From NCBI RefSeq assembly GCF_027579695.1, contig NC_083571.1, positions 35,058,443 through 35,122,442 of the forward strand: 64,000 nt of DNA, in the 5' to 3' direction. The translations under genes and the position numbers were made by a program. The notes beneath the pieces are model-generated. The model ran no database searches. It had not been told where the DNA came from and was given only the letters and a program-made list of their open reading frames with translations. Positions 12,962 through 23,800 of this stretch are shown here, one piece after another. Each line of letters opens with the position of its first letter. Position 1 is the first letter of the stretch. The DNA is from Neoarius graeffei (taxonomy: Eukaryota > Chordata > Actinopteri > Siluriformes > Ariidae).

Positions 12962-13494
12962 ATTTGGCATGAAATTTCAAAATGTCTCACTTTCGACATT
13001 TGATATGTTGTCTATGTTCTATTGTGAATACAATATCAGTTTTTGAGATTTGTAAATTATTGCATTCCGTTTTAATTTACAATTTGTACTTTGTCCCAAC
13101 TTTTTTGGAATCGGGGTTGTACATGTATGTTACATAAGTTATAACACCTATCCTGTTTTAATGAGAGTCAACCCACAATCAGTGAAGTCAAATCAGTCTT
13201 AGCTGAGCAAGTCAGTAACAACAGTATTTCTTACTTTCACCATAAATTTTTATTTATATGACTTTGGTCTATAACTGTCAAAGGCCTCGGCCTTAAAACC
13301 GGTTACCACAGTGATGTCACTCGCTCAGGACTGGCTGGCTCAGCGTGGCAGCTCGAACGCCAACTTTGCGGTCGATTTTAATTCTCAAAAATATATATTT
13401 TATTCCCATTTATGCAGCATACAAGAGTCAAGGATGGAGATGCTATCCATGCAGAAATGTATTTAAAAATAAAGGTTCTGTGTATCTCCTTTAA

Positions 13495-13622
13495 ACAGAA
13501 GTTCCCTTACTTGGCTTATGTTAAACAGCTGGTCCCTTACTTACGTGGCATAAAACAGCTGTTTCTTTACTTATGCTATGTTAAACAGCTGTTTTCTTCC
13601 TTACACTATGTTAAACAATTTG
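13495..13622. repeat. ~30-bp minisatellite, right part
   Basis: About four more units of the CAGCTG-containing minisatellite seen at 8866-9363, directly after the TTAA that closes THAP element 1. Confidence 0.9.
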
Positions 13623-14552
13623 TTGCTAGTCGCTAGATAAGACTGTTAGTCACTTCTGAAAGTCAAAAAGTCACAAAATAGGCTACACTGAATGTTGATA
13701 AACCCATGAATAAACATTAGAACCTGAAATCCCGCCCACAACCATGCCTCTGCCCATACAGAGGTTAATACAAACCCGTACACACACTTCTTGTCACTCT
13801 TTGAAAGTCGATTCAGAGTGACCTTCTAAGCATCATGAGTGTCAAACTCATTGACAAACCAAGTGAGACAGCCTTTCAAAGCGGGAAGGAAGCAGGCGAA
13901 ATGAAGATGTATTACATTTTTCTAGTGAAGCGATGACCCAGATGTGCAGACGGATGAATTTGTCCTGTCACCGTGTCTCTCTATCTCTCTCATGTCTGTC
14001 ACAATCGCTGACACATAAAAGCTTTTCATAGCCACCGCTGAAGCGTGGCTACTCAGCGAGGATGTCAGTGTTTTAAAGGCTGCAAGCACGTTTGTCTCGC
14101 TTCGTTTCACTTCTGTGGATGCAGGGATGAGAAGCTCATCAGATGGATTTTTATGGCTGATGTGGATGCAGATGATGCTGTTAAAGAAGAAGTCCAACCT
14201 GAAACATGATTAAAATTGAAATATTTGTGATTAGTGATTTTGTTGGTGGTCATAATTTTTTCGCTGGAGTCATATTGTCAGTATTCCTGTTAGAAATTTC
14301 CAGCTTAGTCATTCTGGAGAAAGTTCCACTATAACAGGCTCTCAGGGATGGATAAAAGGTTTACTTCCTGTGATGTAAGCAGATGGAAATTCCAGGTTTG
14401 GGGAAAAAAAACACAAATATTTTTAAACTATCCAGATTCATTCATTCATAGTAAATAAAATAAAAATAATAATAGCAATAAAACATTTTTGAATTATTGA
14501 TGACGTTATTTTCCTTTTAGAAATAAAATTAAAAATTAGTTCACCTTTAATT
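13623..14552. other. No gene seen
   Basis: Low-copy-looking sequence with scattered short frames; nothing recognised. Confidence 0.5.
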
Positions 14553-14645
14553 CTCTAAATCAGCCTTTCTCAACCGGGGTGCCGTCTGGCTTCATCAAGG
14601 GTGCCGTCAAAAAATTATATATTCTAACACTGAAATAAATAAAAT

Positions 14646-16503
14646 GACGGGTATCGGCAGGCCAGGCGTGCTGCAGCTCGGGCAGTTGCGGAGGCAAAAA
14701 CTCGGAACTGGGAGGAGTTCGGGGAGGCCATGGAGAAGGACTATCGGTCGGCCTCGAAGAAATTCTGGCAAACCGTCCGGCGCCTCAGGAGGGGGAAGCA
14801 GTACTCTGCCAACACTGTTTACAGTGCGGGTGGGGAGCTGTTGACCTCGACTGGGGACATTGTCGGGCGGTGGAAGGAATACTTTGAGGATCTCCTCAAT
14901 CGTACCGTCATGTCTTCCACTGAGGAGACTGAGGCTGATGACTCAGAGGTGGACTCGTCCATTACCCAAGCCGAAGTCACTGAGGTGGTTTGCAAGCTCC
15001 TCGGTGGCAAGGCACCGGGGGTGGATGAGATCCGCCCTGAGTATCTCAAGTCTCTGGATGTTGTGGGGCTGTCTTGGTTGACATGCCTCTGCAACATCGC
15101 GTGGCAGTCAGGGACAGTGCCTCTGGAGTGGCAGACTGGGGTGGTGGTCCCTCTTTTTAAGAAAGGGGACCGGAGAGTGTGCTCCAATTATAGGGGAATC
15201 ACACTTCTCAGCCTCCCAGGGAAGGTTTACTCCAGGGTACTGGAGAGGAGAATTCGACCAATAGTCGAACCTCGGATCCAGGAGGAACAATGCGGTTTTC
15301 GTCCTGGTCGCGGAACACTGGACCAGCTCTATACCCTTCATAGGGTGCTCGAGGGTTCATGGGAGTTTGCCCAACCAGTCCACATGTGCTTTGTGGATCT
15401 GGAGAAGGCATTCAACCGTGTCCCCCGTAGTATTCTGTGGGGGGTGCTTCGGGAGTATGGGGTTCGGGGCTCTTTGCTAAGGGCTGTCCGGTCCCTGTAC
15501 GAACGGAGCAGGAGTCTGGTTCGCATTGCCGGCAGTAAGTCAGACCTGTTCCCAGTGCATGTTGGACTCCGGCAGGGCTGCCCTTTGTCACTGGTTCTGT
15601 TCATAATTTTTATGGACAGAATTTCTAGGTGCAGCCAGGGGCCAGAAGGAATCCTGTTTGGGAACCACAGGATTTCATCTCTGCTTTTTGCGGATGATGT
15701 TGTCCTGTTGGCTTCTTCAAACCAGGACCTTCAGCATGCACTGGGGCGGTTTGCAGTCGAGTGTGAAGCGGCTGGGATGAGAATCAGCACATCCAAGTCC
15801 GAGGCCATGGTTCTCGACCGGAAAAGGGTGGCTTGCCCTCTCCATGTTGGTGGAGAAGTTCTGCCTCAAGTGGAGGAGTTTAAGTATCTCAGGATCTTGT
15901 TCACGAGTGGGGGAAGGATGGAGCATGAGATCGACAGGTGGATCGGTGCAGCCTCCGCAGTGATGCGGTCGCTTTACCGGTCCATCATGGTGAAGAAGGA
16001 GCTGAGCCAAAAGGCGAGGCTCTCAATTTACCGGTCGATCTACGTTCCGACTCTCACCTATGGTCATGAGCTTTGGGTAATGACCGAAAGGACAAGATCG
16101 CGGATACAAGCGGCCGAAATGAGTTTCCTTCACAGGGTGGCTGGGCGCTCCCTTAGAGATAGGGTGAGAAGCACAGTCACTCGGGAGGAGCTCGGAGTAG
16201 AGACGCTGCTGCTCCACATCGAGAGGAATCAGCTGAGGTGGCTCGGGCATCTTTTTCGGATGCCTCCTGGACGCCTCCCTCGGGAGGTGTTCCAGGCATG
16301 TCCCCCCGGGAGGAGGCCCCGGGGAAGACCCAGGACACGCTGGAGGGACTATGTCTCTCGGCTGGCCTGGGAACACCTTGGTGTTCTTCCCGAGGAGCTG
16401 GCCGAGGTGTCTGGGGAAAGGGAAGTTTGGGCTTCCCTGCTTAGACTGCTGCCTCCGTGACCCGGTCCCGGATAAAGCGGAAGAAGACGAGACGAGACGA
16501 GAG
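14646..16503 (+). mobile_element. 5'-truncated RTE-like LINE with intact reverse transcriptase frame
   Basis: Flanked by the 8-bp duplication AATAAAAT (14638-14645 and 16504-16511). It is truncated at the 5' end and ends with GGATAAAGCGG plus GACGA-type pentamers. It is inserted in a hAT MITE. It is about 90 percent or more identical by eye to the decayed copy at 1-1605. Confidence 0.92.
14730..16460 (+). CDS. LINE reverse transcriptase (C-terminal part of ORF2), uninterrupted
   Basis: 576 codons without a stop. The frame is also open upstream to the truncation point near 14647, so the Met at 14730 is internal (AMEKDYRSASKKFW). Recognisable parts in order: linker with WKEYFEDLLN (residues ~46-56); reverse transcriptase fingers and palm with KAPGVDEIRPEYLK, LPLEWQ-like region, [38 protein letters not shown]; catalytic FADDVVLLAS (~residue 320); then a thumb and C-terminal region ending GRPRTRWRDYVSRLAW. 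The endonuclease that normally precedes it is missing, so the copy cannot be autonomous. Phe replaces the usual Tyr in the YADD box. Confidence 0.93.
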   Translation: MEKDYRSASKKFWQTVRRLRRGKQYSANTVYSAGGELLTSTGDIVGRWKEYFEDLLNRTVMSSTEETEADDSEVDSSITQAEVTEVVCKLLGGKAPGVDEIRPEYLKSLDVVGLSWLTCLCNIAWQSGTVPLEWQTGVVVPLFKKGDRRVCSNYRGITLLSLPGKVYSRVLERRIRPIVEPRIQEEQCGFRPGRGTLDQLYTLHRVLEGSWEFAQPVHMCFVDLEKAFNRVPRSILWGVLREYGVRGSLLRAVRSLYERSRSLVRIAGSKSDLFPVHVGLRQGCPLSLVLFIIFMDRISRCSQGPEGILFGNHRISSLLFADDVVLLASSNQDLQHALGRFAVECEAAGMRISTSKSEAMVLDRKRVACPLHVGGEVLPQVEEFKYLRILFTSGGRMEHEIDRWIGAASAVMRSLYRSIMVKKELSQKARLSIYRSIYVPTLTYGHELWVMTERTRSRIQAAEMSFLHRVAGRSLRDRVRSTVTREELGVETLLLHIERNQLRWLGHLFRMPPGRLPREVFQACPPGRRPRGRPRTRWRDYVSRLAWEHLGVLPEELAEVSGEREVWASLLRLLPP

Positions 16504-16741
16504 AATAAAATTCCAAAAAATGATAGTTACACTAATGCAGATCATCGCTGCCTCATGCATCATCAAAATTTGTCTCACGGCCCCCTTTCCCATGTCACAA
16601 CGTCACTGGCAGGGTCAGCGTATGGTCAGTGTGACTGCGTATATTTTATATGGGGGTGCCTTGAGAATTTGCATACTTCTGAAGGGTGCCATGACTGGAA
16701 AAAGGTCGAGAAGCACTGCTCTAAATACATGGTAAAGAGGT

Positions 16742-17118
16742 CATCTCATCTCATTATCTCTAGCTGCTTTATCCTGTTCTACAGGGTCGTGGGCAAGCTG
16801 GAGCCTATCCCAGCTGACTACGGGTGAAAGGCGGGGTACACCCTGGACAAGTCGCCAGGTCATCAAAGGGCTGACACATAGACACAGACAACCATTCACA
16901 CTCACATTCACACCTACGGTCAATTTAGAGTCACCAGTTAACCTAACCTGCATGTCTTTGGACTGTGGGGGAAACCGGAGCACCTGGAGGAAACCCACGC
17001 GGACACAGGGAGAACATGCAAACTCCGCACAGAAAGGCCCTCACCGGCCACAGGGCTCAAACCCAGAACCTTCTTGCTGTGAGGCAACAGTGCTAACCAC
17101 TACACCACCGTGCCGCCC
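16742..17118 (-). mobile_element. tRNA-derived SINE, minus strand, with 12-bp target duplication
   Basis: Full-length member of the main SINE family, flanked by TGGTAAAGAGGT at 16730-16741 and 17119-17130. It lies 15 bp from the end of the hAT MITE. Confidence 0.93.
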
Positions 17119-17164
17119 TGGTAAAGAGGTGTGTGATAAATTTGTTTACTTGAAATAAAACACA

Positions 17165-17490
17165 TCCATCCATTATCTGTAGCCACTTATCCTGTGCAGG
17201 GTCGCAGGAGCCTATCCCAGCTGACTACGGGTGAGAGGTGGGGTACACCCTGGACAAGTCGCCAGGCCATTGCAGGGCTGACACATCAACACAGACAACC
17301 ATTCACACTCACGGTCAATTTAGATCCACCAATTAGCCTAACCTGCATGTCTTTGGACTGTGGGGGAAACCGGAGCACCCGGAGGAAACCCACATGGAGA
17401 ACATGCAAACTCCACCCTCATCGGTTGCTGGGCTCGACCAGAGTACCTTCTTGCTGTGAGGCAACAGTGCTAACCACTACACCACCCCTG
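17165..17490 (-). mobile_element. tRNA-derived SINE, minus strand, diverged copy with 9-bp target duplication
   Basis: Slightly shorter and more diverged member of the same family, with internal deletions. Flanked by TAAAACACA at 17156-17164 and 17491-17499. Ends about 290 bp upstream of the FRG1 start codon. Confidence 0.9.
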
Positions 17491-17599
17491 TAAAACACAC
17501 AAAGATCTTTAATTCAATATGAAAAATGATTAATGATATAATTTTGTGTAAGTTGAATTAATATTTGTGATTAAAAAAAAATCCATTTTCGCTTTTTGT

Positions 17600-17783
17600 A
17601 TAAATTTCGTCCTCCAGACGCCAGATGGCAGCACAGATTTAAAAGAAAACGCGAGATCAAAAAGTCATTCCTCTTGTGCCATATCGGCCACCGTAGATGG
17701 CCTGGTTTGTTTAGCCGGAAGTACATTTTTCAGAAGCGTAGCCAAGAGGTTTGCTAGGTTGTTAGCACGGTTTTGACTGAAAA
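17600..17783 (+). promoter_or_regulatory. frg1: FRG1 proximal promoter / 5' UTR
   Basis: TATA-less sequence just upstream of the FRG1 ATG. It contains an ETS-type site CCGGAAGT at 17715-17722. A further AATGGCGGC, resembling the YY1 core, lies in intron 1 near 17938. These motifs are typical of housekeeping promoters; the transcription start cannot be placed from sequence alone. Confidence 0.5.
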
Positions 17784-17845
17784 ATGACCGCGTATTCTCG
17801 TGTAAAATCAACTAAACTCGTGTTGAAAGGTATGAAGGATAAAAG
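17784..17845 (+). CDS. frg1: FRG1 exon 1 (coding part)
   Basis: ATG in AAAATGA context; encodes the conserved N-terminal [10 protein letters not shown]. Ends AAAAG before GTGAGT, phase 2. Intron 1 is 220 bp. Confidence 0.96.
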
Positions 17846-20800
17846 GTGAGTTTATTTATTTATAAGTCTGTAATACTGTTCTTGTTTTCGGCCGTTCGTT
17901 TTGGTGTTCGGCTAATGCTAGTGCGGGATACATCCTAAATGGCGGCATGTTCCCTATATAGGTGCACTAGGTAGAGGTTTACTTTGTCATAGTTAGTGGA
18001 CTTGATGGCTGATTAGACGCGATTTGGAACGAAGCTTGTTTTTATTTGCTTTATTTATTTTTCAGCAAAAAGAAGCACAAGGACAAGAAAAGAAAACGCG
18101 ATGATGAAGGAGATAAACAAGATATCGTGGGTATGAATGAATGAAATAATACTATAAATATTTATTGCGTTCATTTTAAATTGTTTTCTAATTTTAATTT
18201 TGTAATTATTCCATTGGTTTAATTGTTTATTTTTTTCTAAATTATTATAATATACCTATTTATAGAAAGTTATTATTATTTAATTGTTAATTATTGTAAT
18301 TATTCATTGTTTTAATTATATTTCAGTAGCGTGGTGGCTACAATTATCAACACCTTAATGATCTTTTGGTCATTGCAAAAGTAGAAAAGACTTTCAGTAT
18401 GTAAACTGTGCGTGAATAATTACTCAAACTTCCACTGGAGGAAAAATGAGTTGATTCCTGATTACTTGGCGTATCAGATCACGTGACACCTTTGTCCACA
18501 GTTATCGACACCCAGATGTAGGGCTGTGCGATATGGGAAAAAATGAATATCCCGATACATTTTCTCCGTTTCACGATATGTGATATATATCTCGATATAT
18601 TTAAATCTCCTCTAAAGAACCCCATGAAATCTAACTTTTACTCTTTACTGTTTTCACTACAATCCCTGCAGATTAAATAACATTCTTGGTTAACTTTACA
18701 GGTGGTTTTCAACAACACATTTTAAATTTTCATGTTGGTGATTAATCACAATTGAGTTGAAATAAGACTATTTTTATTCAACAAAGATGTGGCACAAACT
18801 GCAAAGACAATCTTGAAAATTGCAACAAAGGGGCAACACAATACAGAGCCGCTCAGAGCTCAAACCAATAAAGTGCAAGCTCAACACTGAGAGAGACATT
18901 TAGCCTAAATAAGAAAAGTGCTCTTTCATTAAATTATTTTAAAAAATAGATCTCCAAGCTATTAACCTGACTACTGAGAACCACTGGAACATTCACAATA
19001 GAGAGAGAGATTGAGGGAGAGAAAAGAGAGATCTGCAAAACATTTTTCTCTTTGCACACTTTTGAACTGAATGTTTTCTAGCTCTGCCTCTTAGATGTGT
19101 ATAATTCTGGCTGCTGCCTTTCATGATGACAGTTTTTTTTGCACACTTTACAAACTGGCATTTGCTGCTCCACGTCCTCCTCGCGATATCCAAAAAAAAT
19201 GCCAGATGACTGACCCCTTACTAGTTCTTTTAGGAACCAATTCGTCCGCTTCCATTTTTTTTGTCGCTGAAATTGACAGAGCTTACACGGCAGCCTATGC
19301 AACACCAGCGATTGCACGAACTGAGTCAGCGCTGTAAACTGGAACCAGGAAATCTTCCCGCCGGCAGTGTTGCCAGATACTGCTGACGTTTTCCATCCCA
19401 AAATATGTTCAAAACCCGCCAAAACGCACTTAAAACCGCCCAATCTGGCAACACAACCGAAACTAGAAAATCTTCCCAGACGTTCCTTTCAGCACCGAGA
19501 TGTCGCCCGGGATTGGTTGGCGAGTGCGTGACGTTATTGTTTTCTTTACCCTTAGGCAGTCTCTCACGTTACTGCCTGAGGGACAGAGAGAAAACCAGCG
19601 GGAAAGGTTTTAAACAAACACAACAAACACGAAACGAACGCAAGCCGGAAGATGACCATAAAATACTCGATAGTTACGATATAATAATTTTATGTATCGC
19701 ACACAGAATTTTCGGCAATATATCGAGTATATTCGATATATCGCACAGCCCTACCCAGATGATTATGTATAAAAACAGGGCTCGACATTAACGCTTGTCC
19801 GGGACAAATGATACTATATGTTGGACAAGTTCATCGTCTCAGTTACTTGTCCGATCGGACAAGTGCCAAAATACGCTGATATTCGGGTTACATATCAAAT
19901 TTATCAGTTTATTCACATGATTTCCAAAGCATCTCACTCGACATATTGTTTTGATGAATCGCCGGATGTTTCTATTCGGAAAGAGCGATGTGCGCATGCG
20001 CAATATTCAGACCCTCCAGGATTTCGCGATGTTGCGATTTGCACCATCAATGCAAATTCAACCAGTCCCCGAGAATTCAGGGCAGTGTTGCAGTTATATC
20101 CAATCACCGCAAATTTGACCAATCGTTGGCGTCGTCTTGAGGTGACGTCGACAAACTACATTCCGCCTTACTTCCGTGTATACGTTCAAGAGAAGCAGCA
20201 TGTGCGAGTCAGTGTTTATGTAGGCTTAAATTCTGTTACTGAAAGTGTGTTATGTTTACAGTGAAGGACTGTGTGCACTTTACATTAATTTTTACTTAAT
20301 ACAAGAAATTAATGGATGCCAACATTTTTGCCAAAATGATATTTTATTTTCCATTGTTTAGGCAGCTTCAGCATCATACTGTGAGATTCTGTTCAAATTG
20401 TTTTTTTTTTTCTTCTATGAAGCCTGAGCCATTTATTTTTAGTTTGTTTAATTTAGTCTTCAGGAGAGACTGCCTGCACACAGTACTAGTATTAATAGTT
20501 TTTTTTTCTTACATGAAAGCTGAGGCATTTATATTATATTTTAAGGTAACTTCATGTTGTGCTGTGAGGTTCTATGCACTTTAACTTTTGAACCAACAGG
20601 TGCATTTGGATAAGTAAAGCCTATTTTTCTGCATTTTTGTAGTCCTGGTAATCTTTTATATTGGTAAAGTTGTTTATAGGACCATTTCTCAGTGTCTTTG
20701 TTTTTTTAATCAATAGTTTTTCAGTAATAACTTAATATTTAACATATCACTCAATTTTAATCACAAAAAGAGAAAATCGCAACAATTTCTCGCAACTTTC

Positions 20801-23800
20801 ACTTCCTCCCGCAATGTAATCGCAACAAAAACCTAAAAACACTGCAACTTTCAGCACAATTTTTTGGAAACCTCCCCGCAACATCAGACATTTAAACCCG
20901 CAACAATCACAAAAAAGGCCCGCGAAATCCTGGGGGGACTGATTATTCCACTTGTGAAACCGGCCAATACCGCTTCGTGTATTTGAGCTGAAAAGTAAAC
21001 GGTCGTTTATGATTGGTTTTAATCGTGTCATACACGTGGATTTGTTGACATTTCTGTTGGCGGGATCATTATTCAACTGTATATTTACGTTGAATATGTG
21101 GTAATTTCCAAATCTTTGAATTGTTGTTGATGGTGTTCATTATAAAAATTTAGAAAATGTCCCTCCTGAAGTTCGGCTTCACAAAGAAGTCTTGTGAATC
21201 CGAGGCATCTGGTGCTGAAAAAAAAGAGGAAACAATCACAGCAGAACTATGAAAGCAAGAGAGAGCGGAAATTTCTCAATTCTTGGAAGGATGAATTTGA
21301 ATGAGTCCAACACACCGGAGATGGAATGCAATGTTCTCTGTGCATATCGCATCCTACTTATGCTGATGTCTCGAGCAGCATGTTTAAAGGTACAGCTTCA
21401 TATAGGCGAGACATTCTAGTGTCTCATGGCAAGAGTAGAAGCCACGAGCGGTGTGATACAAATGCAATAAAGATTGTTGGGTTACAAATACAGTGGTGCT
21501 TGAAAGTTTGTGAACCCTTTAGAATTTTCTATATTTCTGCATAAATATGACCTAAAACATCATCAGATTTTCACACAAGTCCTAAAAGTAGATAAAGAGA
21601 ACCCAGTTAAACAAATGAGACAAAAATATTATACTTGATCATTTATTTATTGAGGAAAATGATCCGATATTACATATCTGTGAGTGGCAAAAGTATGTGA
21701 ACCTTTGCTTTCAGTATCTGGTGTGACCCCCTTGTGCAGCAATAACTGCAACTAAACGTTTGCGGTAACTGTTGATCAGTCCTGCACACCGGCTTGGAGG
21801 AATTTTAGCCCATTCCTCCATACAGAACAGGTTCAACTCTGGGATGTTGGTGGGTTTCCTCACATGAACTGTTCACTTCAGGTCCTTCCACAACATTTCC
21901 ATTGGATTAAGGTCAGGACTTTGACTTGGCCATTCCAAAACATTAACTTTATTCTTCTTTAACCATTCTTTGGTAGAACGACTTGTGTGCTTAGGGTCGT
22001 TGTCTTGCTGCATGACCCATCTTCTCTTGAGATTCAGTTCATGGACAGATGTCCTGACATTTTCCTTTAGAATTCGCTGGTATAATTCAGAATTCATTGT
22101 TCCATCAATGATGGCAAGCCGTCCTGGCCCAGATGCAGCGAAACAGGCCCAAACCATGATACTACCACCACCATGTTTCACAGATGGGATAAGGTTCTTA
22201 TGCTGGAATGCAGTGTTTTCCTTTCTCCAAACATAACGCTTCTCATTTAAACCAAAAGTTCTATTTTGGTCTCCTCCGTCCACAAAACATTGTTCCAATA
22301 GCCTTCTGGCTTGTCCACGTGCTCTTTAGCAAACTGCAGATGAGCAGCAATGTTCTTTTTGGAGAGCAGTGGCTTTCTCCTTGCACCTCTGTCATGCACA
22401 CCATTGTTGTTCAGTGTTCTCCTGGTGGTGGACTCATGAACATTAACATTAGTCAATGTGAGAGAGGCCTTTAGTTGCTTAGAAGTTACCCCGGGGTCCT
22501 TTGTGACCTCGCCGACTATTACACGCCTTACTCTTGGAGTGATCTTTGTTGGTCGACCACTCCTGGGGAGGGTAACAATGGTCTTGAATTTCCTCCATTT
22601 GTACACAATCTGTCTGACTGTGGATTGGTGGAGTCCAAACTCTTTAGAGATGGTTTTGTAACCTTTTCCAGCCTGATGAGCATCAACAATGCTTTTTCTG
22701 AGGTCCTCAGAAATCTCCTTTGTTCGTGCCATGATACACTTCCACAAACGTGTTGTGAAGCTCAGACTTTGATGGATCCCTGTTCTTTAAATAAAACAGG
22801 GTGCCCACTCACACCTGATTGTCATCCCATTGATTGAAAACACCCGACTCTAATTTCACCGTCAAATTGACTGCTAATCCTAGAGGTTCACATACTTTTG
22901 CCACTCACAGATATGTAATATCGGATCATTTTCCTCAATAAATAAATGACCAAGTATAATATTTTTGTCTCATTTGTTTAACTGGGTTCTATTTATCTAC
23001 TTTTAGGACTTGTGTGAAAATCTGATGATGTTTTAGGTCATATTTATGCAGAAATATGGAAAATTCTAAAGGGTTCACAAACTTTCAAGCACCACTGTAG
23101 TTTATTTGTGGGGGGTTTTCTCAAATATTTTTTCGGACAAGTCAACTTCACATTCGAACAAGCAAATTTTCTTTCAACTTGCCCGACAGGACAAGTGGTT
23201 TCACAAGTTAATGTAGAGCCCTGAAAAAATAATAATCAGTATGTGGAATTAAAGGTCATAGGAAAAGGTTTTCAATTTATGCACATTTGAAACTTTTATA
23301 TGTTAAACCCTCTGTAATTTTCTTCTGGTCCCAAGAAGTATTGTTAATAAGTAATAATTAGAATAAGTTAGTGCGGATCGCGCCGATTTTCGTGACCACT
23401 CGGCGCGTCATGCCATTCATGGCAAACAAATCGCTTGAGTTGAGTCCACTTCAATTTATTTGCATTACCATTCGGCTTGAGTGCAGACGTGCGTTCGGGA
23501 ATTTCCAAAGAAAAACCATGCCTTATTGCTGTGCAGTGAACTGTAACAACGGGACCGGTTCAGGAAGAAGTTTTTACCTTTTTCCAAGAGAGGAGGAGAG
23601 AGTGGATTGTGCGCGTGAAGTGAGAGGGTTGGCAGCCGGGTAAATACGCCACTCCGTGCACCGATCACTTTTTGAAGAATCCCCATCTGTTGGAGAGTTT
23701 AGGTTTCAGTGTCAGACAGAGAAGGCTCAAACCTGACGCTGTTCCGACAAAATTCGAACGCAGAATCAAGCAGTCAAAGAAGAAACGGAGCAGCAACGCT

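Larger units (their letters stand above)
10498..13119 (-). mobile_element. Tc1-like transposon, family B, copy 1 (contains nested element)
   Basis: TA on both sides (10496-10497, 13120-13121). TIRs start CAACCCTGATTCCAAAAAAG. Without the internal insertion at 11934-12961 the element would be about 1.6 kb, like copy 2 at 38202-39804. Transposase on the minus strand. Confidence 0.94.
9368..13490 (+). mobile_element. TTAA-target THAP element 1 (Kolobok-like), with nested insertions
   Basis: Bounded by TTAA at 9364-9367 and 13491-13494. The termini are inverted repeats starting AGGAGATA (AGGAGATATGCAGAGCC left; AGGAGATACACAGAACC right, read inward). It lies inside a minisatellite whose units continue on both sides. 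The left part encodes a THAP-type zinc finger on the plus strand (9635 onward). A Tc1-like element (10498-13119) is inserted in its interior. TTAA duplication together with a THAP domain is the signature of the Kolobok superfamily; that assignment is inference. Confidence 0.85.
14561..16718. mobile_element. hAT MITE (about 290 bp) split by a LINE insertion
   Basis: Perfect 8-bp duplication CTCTAAAT at 14553-14560 and 16719-16726. Termini are inverted: CAGCCTTTCTCAACC at the left; CAGTGCTTCTCGACC at the right, read inward. Removing the LINE (14646-16503) leaves about 290 bp without coding capacity. Eight-bp duplications and CAG.G-type termini are hallmarks of hAT elements. Confidence 0.88.
19776..23223 (+). 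mobile_element. hAT element with BED/TTF-type finger remnant, hosting a Tc1 insertion
   Basis: Termini CAGGGCTCGACATTAAC and, at the right, the inverse reading CAGGGCTCTACATTAAC. Both ends contain several TTGTCC/GGACAA motifs. A clear 8-bp duplication is not visible (flanks TATAAAAA and AAAAAATA). The interior holds the start of a transposase gene at 21157 and is cut by the Tc1 copy A2 at 21491-23097. Confidence 0.8.
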
